NCBI RefSeq assembly: GCF_022698145.1
Contig: NZ_JALDAX010000016.1
Location: forward strand, 124,001 to 188,000
Reading direction: 5' to 3'
Length of the DNA stretch: 64,000 bases
Source of the DNA: Streptomyces spinosisporus
Lineage (GTDB): Bacteria > Actinomycetota > Actinomycetes > Streptomycetales > Streptomycetaceae
Shown here in pieces: positions 53,429 through 62,583 of this stretch. The first letter of the stretch is position 1; the number at the start of each line of letters is the position of its first letter. The translations under genes were made by a program, and so were the position numbers. Under the pieces are notes generated by a model. It had not been told where the DNA came from, did no database searches, and saw nothing but the letters and a program-made list of their open reading frames with translations.

Positions 53429-56400
53429 ATGGCGGGACGGGGCCCGCGCAGCGGGAGCGGACACCGGCCGGGGGACAGCGGGCGCGAGGGACGGGCCACG
53501 GAGCGGCCCGCGCGGGACCCCGCCCTGGTCCGCATCCACGACCTCGCCGGCCGCCCCCGGGGCACCGGCTTCATGGCCGACCACCACGGCACCCTGATCA
53601 CCAGCCACGAGGCCGTCGACGGTCTCGCCAGACTCGTCCTGCACACCGCCGACGACCGCACCTGCCTGGTGACCGCGGAGGCGGTGACCCCGCTGCCCGC
53701 CCTGGACCTGGCCCTCGTCCGCACGGAGGGGCTCGGCGTGGGCCCGCTGCCGGTCACCGTGCGGGACCGGGTCGAGACGGGCACCTATGTGCGCATCCTC
53801 GCCGGATGCTGGCGCGAGGCACGGGTGCTCGCCGAGACCTCCGTGACGTACGCGGCCACCGACCGCTTCCATCTCCTGGACGACGCACTGGAGTTGGCGA
53901 TCGGCACGGACGGCCGGGACGCGCTGCGGCTCGGCGGCGGAGCGGCCGGAGGACCGGTGCTGGACACGGTCACCGGCGCCGTCGTCGGCGTCCTCGGCAC
54001 CGCCCTGCAGTCCGGCCACCGCGACGTGGGCTTCGCCGTCACGCTCCGCCCCGCGCCGAGCGGCCCGCTCGCCGACCTCCTCGCCCGGAACGCGGCGACG
54101 GTGCCCGCCTACGGCGCCGACCTGAACCTGGCCGGCGTCCTGGAACTCACCGCCACCTCGGTGGGTCAGGACGGGCCGCCGGGCGCCCTGGCGGGACAGG
54201 CGGGCGAGACGGTCCCGCCGGTCGAACGGGCCGCAACGGCAGGGGAGTTCGCCGCCTTCGGCCGCGGCCCGGCCGCCGTCCTCGGCCTCGTCGGCCCACC
54301 CGGAAGCGGCCGTACGACCGAACTCGCCGCGCTCGCCGCCCGCCGCCACGGCGGAGTCGAACCGGCCCCGACCCTGTGGCTGCGCGGCGCCGACCTCACC
54401 GACGAGGACACCTCGGTCGCCGACGCCGTCGGCCGGGCGCTCGCCCGCGCCGCCCGCATCGTTGCGGCGTCCGGCACCGCCGGCACCTCGGACCTCGGCG
54501 ACCTCACCCCCGAACTCGTGGCCGACGTGGCCCGCGCCGCGGACCGCCCGCTGCTGCTCCTCCTGGACGGCCCCGAGGAGATGCCGCCCGTACTGGCGCA
54601 CCGTCTGCGGGAGTGGACGCGGGGGACGGCGGACTGGCTGCGCCGGACGGGGGCGCGGCTGGTGGTGGCGTGCAGGGCGGAGTACTGGGAGCGGGCGGGG
54701 GCCGAGTTCCCGCAGGAGACCCTGCACGGGGAGTCCGACCCGGGCGGGCTCCCGGCCTGCGTACGCCTCGGTGACCTGCGCGAGGACGAGGCCCGCACCG
54801 CACGCGCGCGGTACGGCATCCCCGAGGGCGCCCTGGAGGAGTCCGACGCGCGCCACCCGCTCACCCTCCGGCTGCTCTCGGAGGTCCGCGCCGCCCTCCC
54901 GGACGCTCCGCACACGCGCGTGGACCGCGACGAGGTCTTCGCGGCCCACCTCGACCTGATGTGCCTGCGCATCGCCGTCCGGCTGGCCGCCGAGAACGGC
55001 CTGCGCGGCACCGCCGTACGCCGTCTCGCGGCCAGGGTCGCCGGACAGGTGCACGAGGCAGCCCGGCGCAGCCTCGGCCCCGGGCAGGGCGAGCTGGACC
55101 GGGAGACCTTCGAGGCGGTGTTCCCGTGGGGGCAGGCCCCCGCACGGCTCGGCGGCGGCACCGGCTGGGCGTCCGCCGTCCTCACCGAGGGCCTGCTCGT
55201 CCCGGCCGGCAGCGGCTACCGCTTCGCCCACGAGGAGCTCGCCGACTGGATCCAGGGCATGCACCTCGACCTCGGGGAGGCCCTGCAGACGCTGGTCCAC
55301 CGCGACCGCACCCCCGGCGACGACGGCCTGCTCTCCGTGCCGCACCACCGCATCGGCCCCGTCGTGCAGGCACTGCTGCTGCTCGCCCGCCAGCACGGAG
55401 CTCCCCGACTGACCGCGCTTCTGCGGGAGTTGACGCACGCCCTGGACAGGGACCCGCACTCCTGGTGGGCCGCCCGCCTCCTCACCGAGACGCTGCTGCG
55501 CGTGCCGGACGCCACGCCGTATCTGCCCGTCCTGCGGATGCTCGCCGACCGGGTCGTGGCGGCGCGCGGTCAGGACATCCCCAAGTCCCCTGCGGCGACG
55601 CCTGGTCGCCCGCCCGCCCCGGCGGTCCCGCCCGTCCCGACCGCCTTCGGCCCCGGCTTCTGGACCGCCCTGCCGCTCCCGCGGAGCGAACGGCTCGGTC
55701 TGCTGCGCCATCTCCTCCTCGCCGACGGCCCGCCCCAGGAGCCCGGCCCCCGGTTCCTCGACGCCGTCTCCCGCCTCCTGGCCGCGGACCCCACCGCCGT
55801 ACAGCCCCTCCTCGCGGACTGGTTCGACGACGACCGCCCGCTGCCCGCGACCCCGCACGCGAGTGTCGCGAAGGCGGCGCAGGCGCTGCTGCACACCCAC
55901 CGGCGGCTCGCCCTGGACGAACTGACCGAGGTGCTCGTCGGATGCGCGCACCGGCGGGCGGACGAACTGCTCGCCGTGCTCGCGGAGGACGAGCCCTCGG
56001 CCGTGTGCCGGGCCGTCGACCGCTGGGCGCACGACGAACGGCCCGCGCGGCGCGTGGCGGCCGTGGCGTACGGCCTGCGCGCCGCTCCGCACATCCGCAC
56101 CGAGGCCGACCGCGAACTGCTGCGCTACGCGGCGCTCGCCCTGCTCGCCGACCCCGCCGACTGCACCCTGCACGGCGGCGCGCTCGCCCTTCTCGTGCGC
56201 GATCCACGCACGCGTGCCCGCCATCTCCCGCAAGCCCTGCGGCACTTCGCCGCCGACGACCCGCACTTCCCGCCGAACGCACTGGTCCCGGCGCTCGCCA
56301 CCCACCCGGAGCCCGTCCTCGACGCCTTCCGCGACCGGCTGCGCAGGCCGGACGCGGGCCGGGCGCTGCGCACGCTCGCCGACGTGACCACGCCCCCGCT

Positions 56401-56941
56401 CGCACGCCGGGTCGCCGCACTGGTGCGGGACGCGGTGGAGCGGCGCCCGGAGACCGCCGCCGACGTGGCCGCCTACGTCGACCGCGGGCTCGATCAGGGA
56501 CCGGCCGCCCGGGCCGTGCTCTTCCCGCTGGTCACCGGCCTCCTGGACGGCGGTCCCGAAGAGGTGCGGACCGCTCTCGCCGCGGTGCTCGCCGGACCCG
56601 GCGCCCCCGCGTCCCGCCTTCTGCGCCGCGAACTCCTCGACTTCCTGCTGACGCACGAACACGCCCCCGCCGTCCTGGACGCCCTGCTGCACGCCGCCGG
56701 CCGGCACGGCGGCGACGACGCGCGCGACCTGGTGCACCGCACCGGCCTGCTCCTCGTCCGCACCCCGGACGGCGCGGCCCGCTTCGACCGCGGCCTGGTC
56801 GAACTGGCCCGGCACGTGCCGGGCTTCGCCGCCCGTACGGCCGGCTGGCTGGCGGACACGCCGCAGGCCTGGGCGGCCGTGGTGGGGCCCAGCACACGCC
56901 GGATGATCGAGAACCTCTCGGGCGTCCACGTACCCGTCTGA
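53429..56941 (+). CDS. Large trypsin-like (pseudo-protease) plus STAND-type NTPase protein
   Basis: 1170 residues from ATG 53429 (GGGGAGG about 8 nt upstream; a GTG at 53396 lacks one). The N-terminal domain (about 25-215) has the trypsin fold with H60 in ITSHEAVDG and D93 in ALDLALVR. Where GDSGGP is expected the sequence is GAAGGPVLD, so the serine position is A173. An NTPase domain follows with P-loop GPPGSGRT (289-296): the usual Lys is R295. Walker B is LLLLLDGPEEM. The remaining 600 residues are Ala/Leu/Arg-rich helices of a solenoid type. No signal peptide or membrane segment is evident. A signalling or scaffold role is more likely than proteolysis. It lies between truB and ribF. Confidence 0.8.
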   Translation: MAGRGPRSGSGHRPGDSGREGRATERPARDPALVRIHDLAGRPRGTGFMADHHGTLITSHEAVDGLARLVLHTADDRTCLVTAEAVTPLPALDLALVRTEGLGVGPLPVTVRDRVETGTYVRILAGCWREARVLAETSVTYAATDRFHLLDDALELAIGTDGRDALRLGGGAAGGPVLDTVTGAVVGVLGTALQSGHRDVGFAVTLRPAPSGPLADLLARNAATVPAYGADLNLAGVLELTATSVGQDGPPGALAGQAGETVPPVERAATAGEFAAFGRGPAAVLGLVGPPGSGRTTELAALAARRHGGVEPAPTLWLRGADLTDEDTSVADAVGRALARAARIVAASGTAGTSDLGDLTPELVADVARAADRPLLLLLDGPEEMPPVLAHRLREWTRGTADWLRRTGARLVVACRAEYWERAGAEFPQETLHGESDPGGLPACVRLGDLREDEARTARARYGIPEGALEESDARHPLTLRLLSEVRAALPDAPHTRVDRDEVFAAHLDLMCLRIAVRLAAENGLRGTAVRRLAARVAGQVHEAARRSLGPGQGELDRETFEAVFPWGQAPARLGGGTGWASAVLTEGLLVPAGSGYRFAHEELADWIQGMHLDLGEALQTLVHRDRTPGDDGLLSVPHHRIGPVVQALLLLARQHGAPRLTALLRELTHALDRDPHSWWAARLLTETLLRVPDATPYLPVLRMLADRVVAARGQDIPKSPAATPGRPPAPAVPPVPTAFGPGFWTALPLPRSERLGLLRHLLLADGPPQEPGPRFLDAVSRLLAADPTAVQPLLADWFDDDRPLPATPHASVAKAAQALLHTHRRLALDELTEVLVGCAHRRADELLAVLAEDEPSAVCRAVDRWAHDERPARRVAAVAYGLRAAPHIRTEADRELLRYAALALLADPADCTLHGGALALLVRDPRTRARHLPQALRHFAADDPHFPPNALVPALATHPEPVLDAFRDRLRRPDAGRALRTLADVTTPPLARRVAALVRDAVERRPETAADVAAYVDRGLDQGPAARAVLFPLVTGLLDGGPEEVRTALAAVLAGPGAPASRLLRRELLDFLLTHEHAPAVLDALLHAAGRHGGDDARDLVHRTGLLLVRTPDGAARFDRGLVELARHVPGFAARTAGWLADTPQAWAAVVGPSTRRMIENLSGVHVPV

Positions 56942-57067
56942 GCCGTGCACGCGCGTGCGTCGGGTCACAGCCCCCATGCCGATGAGGGCGGTCCGCGTCC
57001 GGCATGGCACCCTTAGACCTGCGTAAGACGTCGATGGACACGGACACGGGTTCGAGGAGCGGTCACA
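56942..57067 (+). other. Intergenic region upstream of ribF
   Basis: 126 nt. CCATGCC (56974-56980) and GGCATGG (57001-57007) form an inverted repeat with a 20-nt spacer, either a weak terminator for the preceding gene or a leader element. No FMN riboswitch is apparent. Confidence 0.35.
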
Positions 57068-58015
57068 GTGCAGCGCTGGCGTGGCTTGGAGGACATCCCC
57101 GAGGACTGGGGGCGCAGCGTCGTCACCATCGGGTCCTACGACGGCGTCCACCGCGGGCACCAGCTGATCATCAGGCATGCCGTGGACCGCGCGCGTGAGC
57201 TGGGCGTTCCCTCCGTCGTCGTCACCTTCGACCCGCACCCCAGCGAGGTCGTCCGCCCGGGCAGCCACCCGCCGCTGCTCGCCCCGCACCACCGGCGCGC
57301 CGAGCTGATGGCGGACCTGGGCGTGGACGCCGTCCTCATCCTGCCCTTCACCACCGAGTTCTCGAAGCTGTCGCCGGCCGACTTCGTGGTCAAGGTCCTG
57401 GTCGACAAGCTGCACGCCAGGGCCGTCGTCGAGGGCCCGAACTTCCGCTTCGGCCACAAGGCGGCGGGCAACGTCGACTTCCTCGCCGAGCAGGGCAAGG
57501 TGTACGACTACGAGGTCGAGGTCGTCGACCTGTACGTGACCGGCGAGGCGGGCGGCGGGGAGCCCTTCTCCTCCACCCTGACCCGGCGCCTGGTCGCCGA
57601 GGGCGACGTCGCGGGCGCGGCGGAGATCCTCGGCCGCCCGCACCGCGTGGAGGGCGTCGTGGTGCGCGGCGCCCAGCGCGGCCGCGAACTGGGCTTCCCG
57701 ACGGCCAACGTCGAGACCCTGCCCCACACCGCGATCCCCGCCGACGGCGTCTACGCCGGCTGGCTGCACGCCCAGGGCGAGGTGATGCCGGCCGCGATCT
57801 CCGTCGGCACGAACCCGCAGTTCGACGGCACCGAGCGCACGGTGGAGGCGTACGCCATCGACCGTGTGAGCCTGGATCTGTACGGCCTGCACGTCGCCGT
57901 CGACTTCCTCGCCTTCGTGCGCGGCCAGGCGAAGTTCGAGTCGCTGGAGGCCCTGCTGGAGCAGATGGCCGAGGACGTCAAGCGCTGCCGGGAGCTCGTG
58001 GCCGCCGCCGAGTAG
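57068..58015 (+). CDS. ribF: Bifunctional riboflavin kinase / FAD synthetase
   Basis: 315 residues. The N-terminal FMN adenylyltransferase domain carries GSYDGVHRGHQ (residues 22-32) of the nucleotidyltransferase type. The C-terminal riboflavin kinase domain has RGRELGFPTANVE (about 200-212) and NPQFDGTERTVEAYAIDR. It makes FMN and FAD from riboflavin. GTG 57068 is used. A strong hairpin separates it from the convergent EspI-like gene. Confidence 0.96.
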   Translation: MQRWRGLEDIPEDWGRSVVTIGSYDGVHRGHQLIIRHAVDRARELGVPSVVVTFDPHPSEVVRPGSHPPLLAPHHRRAELMADLGVDAVLILPFTTEFSKLSPADFVVKVLVDKLHARAVVEGPNFRFGHKAAGNVDFLAEQGKVYDYEVEVVDLYVTGEAGGGEPFSSTLTRRLVAEGDVAGAAEILGRPHRVEGVVVRGAQRGRELGFPTANVETLPHTAIPADGVYAGWLHAQGEVMPAAISVGTNPQFDGTERTVEAYAIDRVSLDLYGLHVAVDFLAFVRGQAKFESLEALLEQMAEDVKRCRELVAAAE

Positions 58016-58030
58016 CCACCCCTACGACGC

Positions 58031-58070
58031 CGAAGGGCGGCCGGTGCTCACAGGCACCGGCCGCCCTTCG
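58031..58070 (+). terminator. Bidirectional terminator between ribF and the EspI-like gene
   Basis: A perfect 17-bp stem, CGAAGGGCGGCCGGTGC (58031-58047) with GCACCGGCCGCCCTTCG (58054-58070), and a 6-nt loop TCACAG, midway between two convergent genes. Confidence 0.92.
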
Positions 58071-58093
58071 CCGTTCACGCGCTACGGCTACGG

Positions 58094-61000
58094 CTACTGC
58101 TGCGGCGGCGGATTCTGCGGGTAGCCGTAGCCGGGCTGACCCGGCTGAGGCGGCTGGGGCTGACCGGGCTGCGGGTACGGCTGGCCCGGGGCCTGCGGGT
58201 ACTGCTGCCCGGGCCGGCCGGGCTGACCCGGCTGCGCGGGCGGCTGGCCCTGCTGCGGATAGGGCTGACCCGGGGCGTAGGGCTGACCGGGCTGCGGGGG
58301 CTGGGGCGCCTGCGGGTAGGGCCCCGGCTGACCGGGCGCCTGCTGTCCGGGTACCGGCTGGCCGGGGGCGTACGGCTGGCCCGGCATCGGCGGGGCGGCG
58401 ACCGGCGGCGGGTTGCCGTCGGAGGTCCACAGGCCGTGCATCTGCTGATGCCGTACGAAGTCCTCGGCGATCATCGCCGCGAGGTTGAAGTACGCTTCCC
58501 GCACCTTGGGCCGCATCATGTCGAGATCGACCTCGGCACCGGCGGCGAGGTGCTCGTCGAAGGGCACGACCACGACCCCGCGGCACCGCGTCTCGAAGTG
58601 GCTGACGATGTCCTCCACCTTGATCATCTTGCCGGTCTCGCGCACACCGGAGATGACGGTGAGGGACCGCGACACCAGGTCGGCGTAGCCGTGCGCGGAC
58701 AGCCAGTCCAGGGTCGTACTGGCGCTGCTCGCACCGTCCACCGACGGCGTCGAGATGATGATGAGCTGGTCGGCGAGGTCGAGCACACCGCGCATGGCGC
58801 TGTAGAGCAGACCGGTGCCGGAGTCGGTCAGGATGATCGGGTACTGCCTGCCGAGCACGTCGATGGCGCGCCGGTAGTCCTCGTCGTTGAAGGTCGTGGA
58901 GACGGCCGGGTCGACGTCGTTGGCGATGATCTCCAGCCCCGAGGGGGCCTGGGACGTGAACCGCCGGATGTCCATGTACGAGTTGAGGTACGGGATCGCC
59001 TGGACGAGGTCACGGATGGTGGCCCCGGTCTCGCGCCGGACCCGGCGGCCGAGCGTGCCGGCGTCCGGGTTGGCGTCGATCGCGAGGATCTTGTCCTGCC
59101 GCTCGGTGGCGAGCGTGGCGCCGAGCGCGGTGGTGGTCGTGGTCTTGCCGACACCGCCCTTGAGGCTGATGACCGCGATGCGGTAGCAGGACAGCACGGG
59201 CGTCCGGATCAGCTCGAGCTTGCGGTTCCGCTCGGCCTCCTCCTTCTTCCCGCCGATCTTGAACCGGCTCGGCGTGGCCGCGGGCCGCCCACTCTTCGCC
59301 TTCTGCTTCTTGTTGAGCAGGCGATCGCTCGACAGCTCCACGGCGGCGGTGTAACCCAGCGGCGCGGCACCGGGGTTGGTCATCTGCCGCTGATCGTGCT
59401 GCACGGGCTGCGGCCACGCGGCCCCGACCCGCGGGTCCACGGGCTGCTGCGGGGGCTGGGGGGCCTGCGGCGCCTGGGGTGCCTGTGGTGCCTGGGGCGC
59501 TTGCGGGTTGGGCTGGGGTTGGCCCTGCAGGGCTGCGCCGGGCTGCGGGAAGCCGTATCCGCCGGGGGTGTTGGGAGCGGGCGGGGCGGGCTGCTGCGGG
59601 GGCTGCGGCGTCTGCGGGTTGGGCTGGGGCTGGCCGTGCGGGGCTGCGCCGGGCTGCGGGAAGCCGTACCCGCCCGGTGCGGTGGGGGCCGGCGGGGCAG
59701 GCGGCGTGGGCTGGGGTGCCTGGGCGTTCGGCTGCGGCTGGGCCTGGCCCTGCGGGAAGCCGTAACCGCCGGGCTGGGCGGGGGAGTTGGGGTTCGGTGG
59801 GGCGGCGGGCGCGGGGGCGCCCGGCTGCGGCTGGGCCTGGCCCTGCGGGAAGCCGTAACCGCCGGGCTGGGCGGGGGAGTTGGGGTTTGGCGGGGCGGCG
59901 GGCGTGGGGGTGCCCGGCTGCGGGAAGCCGTAGCCGCCCTGCGGGTCGGGTACGGGCGCCGGTGCGGGCTGCGGAGCGGCCGGGGGCTGCGGCTGGTTCC
60001 AGGCGGCGGGGGCCGGCTGCGGAGCCTGCGGCTGGAAGTGCGGCTGCTGCGGCGGCACGGGCGGCTGACCCGGTGCGGCGGCCGCGGGCTGCTGCGGTGC
60101 GGGCGCCGTCGGCTCCGGCTGCTGACCCGGCTGGGTCTGCTGCGGCTGCACCGGCCACTGGGCCGCGGGACCGGGCGCGGCGGGCTGGTACGACGGAGGC
60201 AGCGGCGGGAGCCCGCCCTGCGGCGCCGGCGGGGGAGTCCAGGCGGGCGGTGCGTCCTGCGGGGCCTCGGCCGTACCCGGGACGGCGTCCTGCGGCTCCT
60301 CGGCCGGGGACTCACCACCCTGGGAAGCCACGGCGTCCTCAGGCTCCCCGCCCTGGGGGACCGCGTCCGCGGGCACGGCGTCGGAGGGTTCGTCCTCCGG
60401 CTCGGCCTCGTCCGCAGCCGCCTCTTCCGGGGCGTCCTCCTCGAGTGCGGCGTCCTCGCCTTCCGCGGGCGCGTCGGCGGATTCGGCGGACTCACCGGAC
60501 TCGGCGGACGAGGCGGATTCGGCAGAGGACTCGGGGAGCACGTCCACGTCGCCCGAGGCGTCCCCGTCGCTCGCGTCGCTCCCGTCGCCCACATGTCCGT
60601 CGTCGGCCGTGACGGCATCGTCCTCGGCGGCGGCCTCACTCTCCGCAGACGCGGGAGCGTCCGTCACCGCGACGTCATCGCCCGGCGCTCCAACCTCGGC
60701 CTCGGTCTCGGCCTCGGCCTCGGCCCCAGCTTCTGCCTCGGCCCCCTCCTCGTCCGTGCCGCCGACCGCGTCAGGCTCCGCGCTGGGCGCGTCACCCCCG
60801 TCCGGCTGCCACAGCTTGGCCTCGGCCTCGGCGGCAGCGGCGCGCTCCGCGATCTCCCGCTTGAGCGCGACGGAGGAGAACCGCATGGTGGCGCCGCTCT
60901 CCAGGTCGCCGTTCCCGGACTCCTCCTCGGGGGACTGCGACGGGAACCCGCCCGCCGGAGCGTCCCCCGACGGCTGAGGCTCGAACCCGCTCCCCACCGG

Positions 61001-61606
61001 AAGCTTGGGCACCGCCCCCGGACCACCGCTCGGCGGCGCAGGGGGCGCAGGAGGAGCAGGCGGCGCAGCGGGTGCGGACGCCGCAGGCGGCGCGGGCGGT
61101 GTGAAGGGCGCACCCGGAGCGGGAGCCGGCGGCGTGAAAGGAGCCCCCGGGGCGGGTGCCGGCGGAGGCGGAGGTGGCGTGAACGGAGCCCCGGGCGCGG
61201 GCGCCGGAGCAGCGGCCGGGCCGTCGGAGGACGTACGCCTCTGCATCGAGTGGGCCGGCGGGCTCAGCCCCGGCAGCGAGGAGAGCGAGAAGTCGGAGGG
61301 AGACCCCGAGGCGCTCGGAGCCGCCGGCGCACCGGACGACGCACTGCCGGGGCCGGAGGCGTGGGACGTACCGGACGTACCGCCTCCGCCCCCGCTGCCC
61401 GCGTTGTTCTCCGAGGGCTCGGAGTTCTCGGAGCTGCCGGAGTTCTCCGACTTCTCCGACTTCTCCGACGCGTTCTGCGTGTACCAGGCAGGTGGTGCGT
61501 AGTCGATGGTGAACTCGCCCGTCGTCTCGACGGCGGACTCCGCGTCGGGCTGGTCATCGCCGGGTGTGGCCCAGCCCCCGCGGATCCCGTCCCGATCGCT
61601 GCTCAC
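58094..61606 (-). CDS. Pro-rich MinD/ParA-type ATPase, EspI-like (ESX-associated family)
   Basis: 1170 residues. The first 770 or so are disordered: Ser/Glu-rich, Ala/Glu/Asp-rich, then Pro/Gln/Gly-rich with several GGYGFPQ repeats. A MinD/ParA ATPase domain follows (about 800-1070) with the deviant Walker A KGGVGKT (K816, K821) and LTDSGTGLLYSAM. The tail is Pro/Gln/Gly-rich again (GQPYAPGQP). This order matches mycobacterial EspI (Rv3876) of ESX-1 and, from memory, the ATPase at the edge of the S. coelicolor ESX cluster. Here no EccB/C/D, EsxA/B or mycosin gene is adjacent. GTG start with GGAGGA 3 nt upstream, rather close. Confidence 0.85.
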   Translation of the reverse strand: MSSDRDGIRGGWATPGDDQPDAESAVETTGEFTIDYAPPAWYTQNASEKSEKSENSGSSENSEPSENNAGSGGGGGTSGTSHASGPGSASSGAPAAPSASGSPSDFSLSSLPGLSPPAHSMQRRTSSDGPAAAPAPAPGAPFTPPPPPPAPAPGAPFTPPAPAPGAPFTPPAPPAASAPAAPPAPPAPPAPPSGGPGAVPKLPVGSGFEPQPSGDAPAGGFPSQSPEEESGNGDLESGATMRFSSVALKREIAERAAAAEAEAKLWQPDGGDAPSAEPDAVGGTDEEGAEAEAGAEAEAETEAEVGAPGDDVAVTDAPASAESEAAAEDDAVTADDGHVGDGSDASDGDASGDVDVLPESSAESASSAESGESAESADAPAEGEDAALEEDAPEEAAADEAEPEDEPSDAVPADAVPQGGEPEDAVASQGGESPAEEPQDAVPGTAEAPQDAPPAWTPPPAPQGGLPPLPPSYQPAAPGPAAQWPVQPQQTQPGQQPEPTAPAPQQPAAAAPGQPPVPPQQPHFQPQAPQPAPAAWNQPQPPAAPQPAPAPVPDPQGGYGFPQPGTPTPAAPPNPNSPAQPGGYGFPQGQAQPQPGAPAPAAPPNPNSPAQPGGYGFPQGQAQPQPNAQAPQPTPPAPPAPTAPGGYGFPQPGAAPHGQPQPNPQTPQPPQQPAPPAPNTPGGYGFPQPGAALQGQPQPNPQAPQAPQAPQAPQAPQPPQQPVDPRVGAAWPQPVQHDQRQMTNPGAAPLGYTAAVELSSDRLLNKKQKAKSGRPAATPSRFKIGGKKEEAERNRKLELIRTPVLSCYRIAVISLKGGVGKTTTTTALGATLATERQDKILAIDANPDAGTLGRRVRRETGATIRDLVQAIPYLNSYMDIRRFTSQAPSGLEIIANDVDPAVSTTFNDEDYRRAIDVLGRQYPIILTDSGTGLLYSAMRGVLDLADQLIIISTPSVDGASSASTTLDWLSAHGYADLVSRSLTVISGVRETGKMIKVEDIVSHFETRCRGVVVVPFDEHLAAGAEVDLDMMRPKVREAYFNLAAMIAEDFVRHQQMHGLWTSDGNPPPVAAPPMPGQPYAPGQPVPGQQAPGQPGPYPQAPQPPQPGQPYAPGQPYPQQGQPPAQPGQPGRPGQQYPQAPGQPYPQPGQPQPPQPGQPGYGYPQNPPPQQ
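59530..59940 (-). repeat. Tandem repeats encoding GGYGFPQ units in the EspI-like protein
   Basis: Two adjacent copies of a 93-bp unit (starting 59730 and 59823) encode 31-residue repeats beginning GGYGFPQ. Three more diverged GGYGFPQ copies lie on either side, with QAPQAP repeats at the 59460-59510 end. Confidence 0.75.
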
Positions 61607-61962
61607 AATTCCTCCTGGTGTGCTCGAGCACCCTCATGCCGTGCTGGGGCGACCCTTGCTGTCGTCCTGTGTCGTTCTGAGGTCGTCCGAAATCACCGGC
61701 TCTCCCCCTGAGGCGCCGCCACCTGGTCCACCGGTCGGCGACGCGCACTCGTCCCAGCCTAATCGCCAGTAGCCTCAGCACGGCAGGCCCGTCCGCCCCT
61801 GGGCACACGACCGTTACGTCACATTCAGCGCAGAAGTGGCATACGCAGCCCACGTATTGGTGAACAAAACGGGCGTCTCTCGTGAACGCGCCGCACGCAA
61901 CGTGAAGGGAAGCGGTCACGGCCGATCCCGAACTGCCGTACCGCACAAGCCCGCTGACGGCG
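61607..61962 (-). other. Intergenic region upstream of the EspI-like gene
   Basis: 356 nt with locally lower G+C (around 61810-61900), as expected for a promoter region. A 130-codon open frame crossing it reads as unlike protein (Cys/His/Arg-rich, no known motif) and overlaps the EspI-like start. I see no supported gene. Confidence 0.4.
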
Positions 61963-62262
61963 CTACGCCTCCGCGGCCTGCTCGTCGTTGCGCGGCGCCG
62001 GTGCCTCCAGGTCGAACTCGCCGTCCCGGGCGCCGAGGACGAAGGCCCGCCACTCGGCCTCGGTGTAACGCAGCACGGTGCCGGGGTCGAGCGAGGAGCG
62101 CATGGCGACGGCCCCGCCGGGAAGGTTGGCGATCTCGACCCGCTCCTCGTGCTCCTCCGTGCCGGGTGCGCTGCGCCACTCCACGTCCGAGATGTCCAGG
62201 GCGTAGAGCTCGTCCCGCTCCCGCTCCTTGCGCGCCTTGATCTGCTCTTCGGTCTCCGCCAT
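61963..62262 (-). CDS. DUF397 domain protein
   Basis: 99 residues from ATG 62262 (AAGGAG upstream). A charged N-terminal helix (ETEEQIKARKERERDELYAL) precedes a DUF397 core: VEIANLPGGAVAMRSSLDPGTVLRYTEAEWRAFVLGARDGEFD. DUF397 proteins in Streptomyces usually accompany an XRE-type regulator in an antitoxin-like or developmental pair. No helix-turn-helix gene is adjacent here. It lies between the EspI-like ATPase and rpsO. Confidence 0.83.
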   Translation of the reverse strand: MAETEEQIKARKERERDELYALDISDVEWRSAPGTEEHEERVEIANLPGGAVAMRSSLDPGTVLRYTEAEWRAFVLGARDGEFDLEAPAPRNDEQAAEA

Positions 62263-62583
62263 GCCGCAGTGACTCCTTCCCTGCGTACGCGTCCCGGCGT
62301 ACGCCAACGATCTGTGCGCTCACACTAGTGGCCGCCCCTGTACCGCCCTCCGCCTTTTCCCGGGCATTCCCCCGCCCTCGCGAACCGTGGCGAAGGTGCC
62401 GTCGACTGGCTGGTACCCTGATGGACGGCCGTTTGTGTACGCACCCCCGGAGCCACCGCAGGTTCACCTGCCGGCCCTGGAGGCCGCGCCCAGCGGATCC
62501 CCGCCTCCCGAGTAACGGAAGCTCCCCCGAGACACAGACCGGGGGCACTCGGTGGCCATTTCAGAAGACTACGAGGAGTACGA
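62263..62583 (+). promoter_or_regulatory. Divergent intergenic region upstream of rpsO
   Basis: 321 nt between the divergent DUF397 and rpsO genes, holding both promoters and an rpsO leader. The ribosome site for rpsO is ACGAGGAG-like at 62570-62578. CTCCCGAGTAACGGAAGCTCCCCCGAG near 62505 may be structured. No gene is supported. Confidence 0.35.

Noticed and set aside
53372..57892. 1506-codon minus-strand open frame opposite the protease-NTPase gene and ribF
   Set aside because: Low-complexity shadow of two genes with clear motifs on the plus strand.
59500..59960. Tandem repeats as a possible mobile element or integron-like array
   Set aside because: They stay in the reading frame of the EspI-like protein and encode its GGYGFPQ repeats.
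61554..61946. 130-codon minus-strand frame upstream of the EspI-like gene
   Set aside because: Overlaps the EspI-like start, has no ribosome site or domain and sits in a lower-GC promoter region.
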